Under the pieces are notes generated by a model. It was not told the origin of the DNA. It saw only the letters and a program-made list of their open reading frames with translations, and searched no databases. The translations under genes and the position numbers were made by a program. Of a DNA stretch of 64,000 nt, positions 60,801 to 64,000 are shown piece by piece (within the stretch, counting starts at the first letter, position 1; each line of letters starts with the position of its first letter). Origin of the DNA: Pseudopedobacter sp035496935 (GTDB taxonomy: Bacteria > Bacteroidota > Bacteroidia > Sphingobacteriales > Sphingobacteriaceae); the NCBI GenBank assembly GCA_035496935.1, contig DATJED010000023.1, positions 1-64,000 of the forward strand, given 5' to 3'.

Positions 60801-62060
60801 CTAAACAATCCCCATCCGGTTTGAATCCAGTTTTATCAGTATAAACAATAAAATGGTGAAACTTAAAAGTGATGAACCTCCGTAACTTATAAACGGCAAA
60901 GGAATCCCAATTACGGGCATTAGCCCAACCGTCATGGCGATGTTTACAAAAAAGTGGCAGAAAATAATGCAGGCAACGGCATAACCATAAATTCTACTGA
61001 AAGATGAGCGTTGCCTTTCGGCCAGATGGATAATCCGCATCAACAGAAAAAGATAAAGTGCAATCACCACAAAACTGCCTACAAAACCCCATTCTTCGCC
61101 AACGGTACAAAAAATAAAATCGGTGCTTTGTTCTGGTACAAAGTTGAATTTTGTCTGAGTTCCTTGCAGATATCCCTTTCCCCACAAACCACCAGAACCA
61201 ATTGCAATTTTTGATTGATTTACGTTGTAACCTGCGCCTCTCGGGTCTTTTACTATCCCAAGCATTAAATCAATACGTACTTTTTGGTGAGGTTTTAAAA
61301 TGTTGTTGTAAGCAAAGTCAACACTAAAAACAAACATGACGCAGAGCAAAAATCCACCAACAAAAGCGGTTATTATTTGGCGATATCTGCGGTAATTGTA
61401 TATTAAAATAATAAGAAGCGCTAACAAACCTAATATTACATATAGTTTTGAAAACAAGAGCGTTAATATGAAGAGCAATATCATCAAAAGACTTGCAACT
61501 AAGTATATAGGCGATAAACCCTCTCGGTATAAAACAAAAATTAAGGAGGTAAAAACCAATGCCGAACCAGCATCTGGTTGCATGATAATTAATAAAACTG
61601 GTACCGCTAATATCCCTAAGGCAGGTAATAAAGTTTTAAATTCGGTGAGTTTTGCGTTTGTTACACTTAGGTGCCTTGCCAATAGCAAGCAAGTTGCCCA
61701 TTTCGCAAATTCCGATGGCTGCAATCTAAAACTACCAATTGGAATCCAAGCTTGGTTTCCGCCAACGTTTCTACCAATTACCAAAACAATTATCAGTAAA
61801 AAGATGGTTATTCCGTAAAATACCGGTGAAAAAGCGAACATAAACTTGCTATCGAGTAGTAGAATAACGGCTCCCACAATGATGGAGACAATAATAAAAA
61901 TCAGCTGTTTGCCCGAGTTACTTGAAAGGTTCATCAGCGCTTCTTCCTCATTATAAACCGCTGCATGAATGTTGAACCAACCGATAGCTAGTAAACAGAG
62001 ATAGATAAAAACTGTTAAAAAATCTACGTTGAAGAAAAAGTTTCTGCTTTGGTTATTCAT
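60801..62060 (-). CDS. rodA: Rod-shape peptidoglycan polymerase RodA
   Basis: 419 residues with about 10 helices and the SEDS motifs: LQPSEFAKWA, MQPDAGSALVF, VPEQSTDFIFCTVGEEWGF, and GIPLPFISYGGSS. RodA polymerises glycan strands with its PBP2 partner, encoded upstream with a 4-base gap. Confidence 0.95.
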   Translation of the reverse strand: MNNQSRNFFFNVDFLTVFIYLCLLAIGWFNIHAAVYNEEEALMNLSSNSGKQLIFIIVSIIVGAVILLLDSKFMFAFSPVFYGITIFLLIIVLVIGRNVGGNQAWIPIGSFRLQPSEFAKWATCLLLARHLSVTNAKLTEFKTLLPALGILAVPVLLIIMQPDAGSALVFTSLIFVLYREGLSPIYLVASLLMILLFILTLLFSKLYVILGLLALLIILIYNYRRYRQIITAFVGGFLLCVMFVFSVDFAYNNILKPHQKVRIDLMLGIVKDPRGAGYNVNQSKIAIGSGGLWGKGYLQGTQTKFNFVPEQSTDFIFCTVGEEWGFVGSFVVIALYLFLLMRIIHLAERQRSSFSRIYGYAVACIIFCHFFVNIAMTVGLMPVIGIPLPFISYGGSSLLSFTILLFILIKLDSNRMGIV

Positions 62061-62064
62061 TTTC

Positions 62065-63990
62065 TTAAAGTGATTTTTTGTTATTCGGGATTACCGCCGG
62101 TTGTATGATTTTACGATCGCTTTTAGCAGTATCTGGCTTTGTTCCCGGACGAACATAAAGTTTCTTTTGTCCCGGTAATAGATTAGCGTTAACCAATCTG
62201 TCGGTATAATATTTTGGTCTGCTGATGGAATCACGTAAGTATTTTTCAATCATTAAACTGGCGATTGGGGCAGACCAAGTTGCACCGTAACCGGCATTTT
62301 CTACTACTACAGCAATAGCAATTTTGGGATTTATCCTCGGCGCAAACGCAATAAAAACCGAGTGGTTATCGCCATGTGGGTTTTGTACTGTACCGGTTTT
62401 ACCACAAATTTCTATATCGGCAATTTTTGCATTGTAAGCTGTTCCGTTGGGTGCGTTCACTACACGGCTCATCCCCTCAATAACGGAGTCAAAGTATTTT
62501 GCGTCAATCCCGGCGGAGTTTTTCTTAGTATATTCTTCCTTGATAATTTTTTTATCGCCCATGGCCTTAATAAGATGGGGCTTGTAATAAAACCCACGGT
62601 TGGCCACAATTGCCGTTACGTTTGCCATTTGAAGGGGCGTAATTCCTAATTCCCCTTGGCCAATTGATAAAGAAATGTTAAACGAGGAGGTCCATTTGTC
62701 GTTTCTGAAAGATTTGGTGTAATAATCTGCAGTTGGGATTAAGCCTTTACGCTCTGCCGGCAAATCAATACCCAAAGTGTCCCCAACGCCAAACTTCATT
62801 ACGGCTTCTCGCCATCTTTTATAAGCATTAACAGGTTTGGCGCCAGTTTGGTCAATCATACGGGCATAGGTATAACCGTAATAAGTGTTGCAGGATGCCT
62901 CAATAGATTGGGCTAAATTTATGGTTCCGTGGACGTGTGTACAGCCCATAAAACCTCTTCGTCCGTAACGGTAACCGCCCGGGCAGTTATAATACGTGTT
63001 TGCTGTAATTAGCCCAAATTGTTGGGCCACCAAAGCATTAATTACTTTAAATATAGAACCAGGAGGATATTCTGCCTGAATAGGACGGATAAACATGGGC
63101 TTGAAAGGATCTCTCAATAACTTCATATAATTGTTTCCTCTTTGCCTACCAACCATCATATTAGGATCGTATCCGGGACTACTGATTGAAGCTAAAATTT
63201 CACCGGTTGATGGTTCTATAGCTACCACACTGCCAATTTTGTTGTGCATCAGCATCTCGCCAAACATTTGTAGTTTTTTATCCAATGATGAAATTAGGTT
63301 GTCTCCGGCAACAGCTGTAGTATCATATTTTCCGCCGAAAAAGCTTCCCTGTTCGCGGTTGTGTACATCAACCATAATATTTTTTACACCACGTTGCCCC
63401 CTCAAAAATTCCTCGTATGATTTTTCTATTCCGGTTTTTCCGATGTAATCTCCCTGACTGTAGAAGCCGTCGTATTTTTCGATTTCACGGTCGTTTACTT
63501 CGCCAATGTATCCTAAGAATTGTGCGGCTGTAGAATCAGGATAAAACCTTACCGAACGGTTTTGAACATAAAAGCCCGGAAACTCAAAAAGCTTTTCCTG
63601 AAAAGCGGCGTAAGTTAAAGCCGATAGCTGTTTTTGAAATAAGGATGCTCGATATAAAGAGTAGTTTTTTGCTTTTTTAAAGGCTTTATCGAAATCTTTC
63701 TTGTCAATTTTAATTAGCCTGCAAAAATCTAGGGTATCCATTTCCTTTACTTGGCCGGGGATAACCATTAAGTCGTAAACAGGCTCATTTTGTACTAAAA
63801 CCTCTCCGTTTCTATCTAAGATAACTCCACGGGCGGGGTAAATAATCAGTTTCCGGAGTACATTGTTATCTGCAGAGAGTTTGTAAGAATCATCAACAAC
63901 CTGAATGTAATACAGTTTGCCCAGCAAAATTAAACTAACTAAAATAAAAATGCCTTGGATAATGTACCGCCGTTTGAAAAAACTGTTCAT
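62065..63990 (-). CDS. mrdA: Penicillin-binding protein 2
   Basis: 641 residues: an N-terminal membrane anchor (about 10-27), a pedestal region with DRNGEVLVQNEPV, and a transpeptidase domain. The catalytic Ser is in YPPGSIFKVIN, SxN is near EASCNTYYG, and KTGT in ICGKTGTVQNPHG. It works with RodA in the cell wall. The upstream neighbour, probably mreD, is outside the window. Confidence 0.95.
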   Translation of the reverse strand: MNSFFKRRYIIQGIFILVSLILLGKLYYIQVVDDSYKLSADNNVLRKLIIYPARGVILDRNGEVLVQNEPVYDLMVIPGQVKEMDTLDFCRLIKIDKKDFDKAFKKAKNYSLYRASLFQKQLSALTYAAFQEKLFEFPGFYVQNRSVRFYPDSTAAQFLGYIGEVNDREIEKYDGFYSQGDYIGKTGIEKSYEEFLRGQRGVKNIMVDVHNREQGSFFGGKYDTTAVAGDNLISSLDKKLQMFGEMLMHNKIGSVVAIEPSTGEILASISSPGYDPNMMVGRQRGNNYMKLLRDPFKPMFIRPIQAEYPPGSIFKVINALVAQQFGLITANTYYNCPGGYRYGRRGFMGCTHVHGTINLAQSIEASCNTYYGYTYARMIDQTGAKPVNAYKRWREAVMKFGVGDTLGIDLPAERKGLIPTADYYTKSFRNDKWTSSFNISLSIGQGELGITPLQMANVTAIVANRGFYYKPHLIKAMGDKKIIKEEYTKKNSAGIDAKYFDSVIEGMSRVVNAPNGTAYNAKIADIEICGKTGTVQNPHGDNHSVFIAFAPRINPKIAIAVVVENAGYGATWSAPIASLMIEKYLRDSISRPKYYTDRLVNANLLPGQKKLYVRPGTKPDTAKSDRKIIQPAVIPNNKKSL

Positions 63991-64000
63991 TTACGCTGTT

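Overview
The window comes from a Bacteroidota chromosome, most likely Sphingobacteriaceae (Pedobacter or Mucilaginibacter type). The evidence is: a hybrid two-component system beside carbohydrate-active enzymes, TAnnTTTG-type -7 promoter elements, few Shine-Dalgarno sequences, a membrane pyrophosphatase, group III truncated haemoglobin, an RNF-independent nuoA/nuoB pair, and many signal peptides ending in AQ. I saw no rRNA, tRNA, CRISPR array, insertion sequence or prophage.

Layout. 1-1.5 kb: two small secreted-protein genes, each packaged as an integron-cassette-like unit with attC-like sites. 1.7-15.9 kb: a hybrid sensor/AraC regulator followed by seven co-directional secreted enzymes (GH43_24-like, two DUF2264 proteins, a BNR_4 propeller, GH105, GH43 and a double GH43). 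Together they fit breakdown of rhamnose/glucuronate-capped type II arabinogalactan, with no SusC/SusD in view. 16-25.7 kb: housekeeping genes (SDR, GT2, recR, a solute symporter, LOG-family protein, truncated globin, retropepsin-like protein, mdh, hscA, csaA-like). 25.9-28.4 kb: the agmatine-to-putrescine pair aguA/aguB, split by an inserted four-helix-bundle gene flanked by GTCCG-rich tracts. 28.4-34.5 kb: APC permease, K+-dependent H+-pyrophosphatase, mnmA and a lipoprotein.

34.6-46.2 kb is a potassium island. It holds kdpF-A-B-C with two further tiny membrane ORFs, an outer-membrane porin, a KdpD cut down to its sensor half, a separate HAMP/PAS histidine kinase, an NtrC-type sigma-54 response regulator in place of KdpE, and a KirBac channel. 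A well-matched sigma-54 promoter (GG/GC, TTGCA, exact spacing) lies just upstream of the kdp operon, which ties the regulator to its target. 46.4-50.1 kb is trpD-F-B-A behind a palindrome and a terminator-like leader hairpin. 50.2-55.6 kb holds ABC-F, a RibD-C/DHFR-like gene, a second integron-cassette-like unit on the minus strand, nhaA and a Sua5/YrdC protein. 55.8-64 kb holds a small internally duplicated protein, YqgE, purE/purK, nuoA/nuoB, a BaiN/HI0933-type flavoprotein, and rodA with the PBP2 gene.

The most unusual signals are: the cassette-like units, where each unit's 5' end is the inverted complement of the core at its own 3' end, the geometry expected of integron cassettes; the kdp regulatory rewiring; and several short-period low-complexity tracts between genes, some of which have run into coding ends (aguA N terminus, nhaA C terminus).
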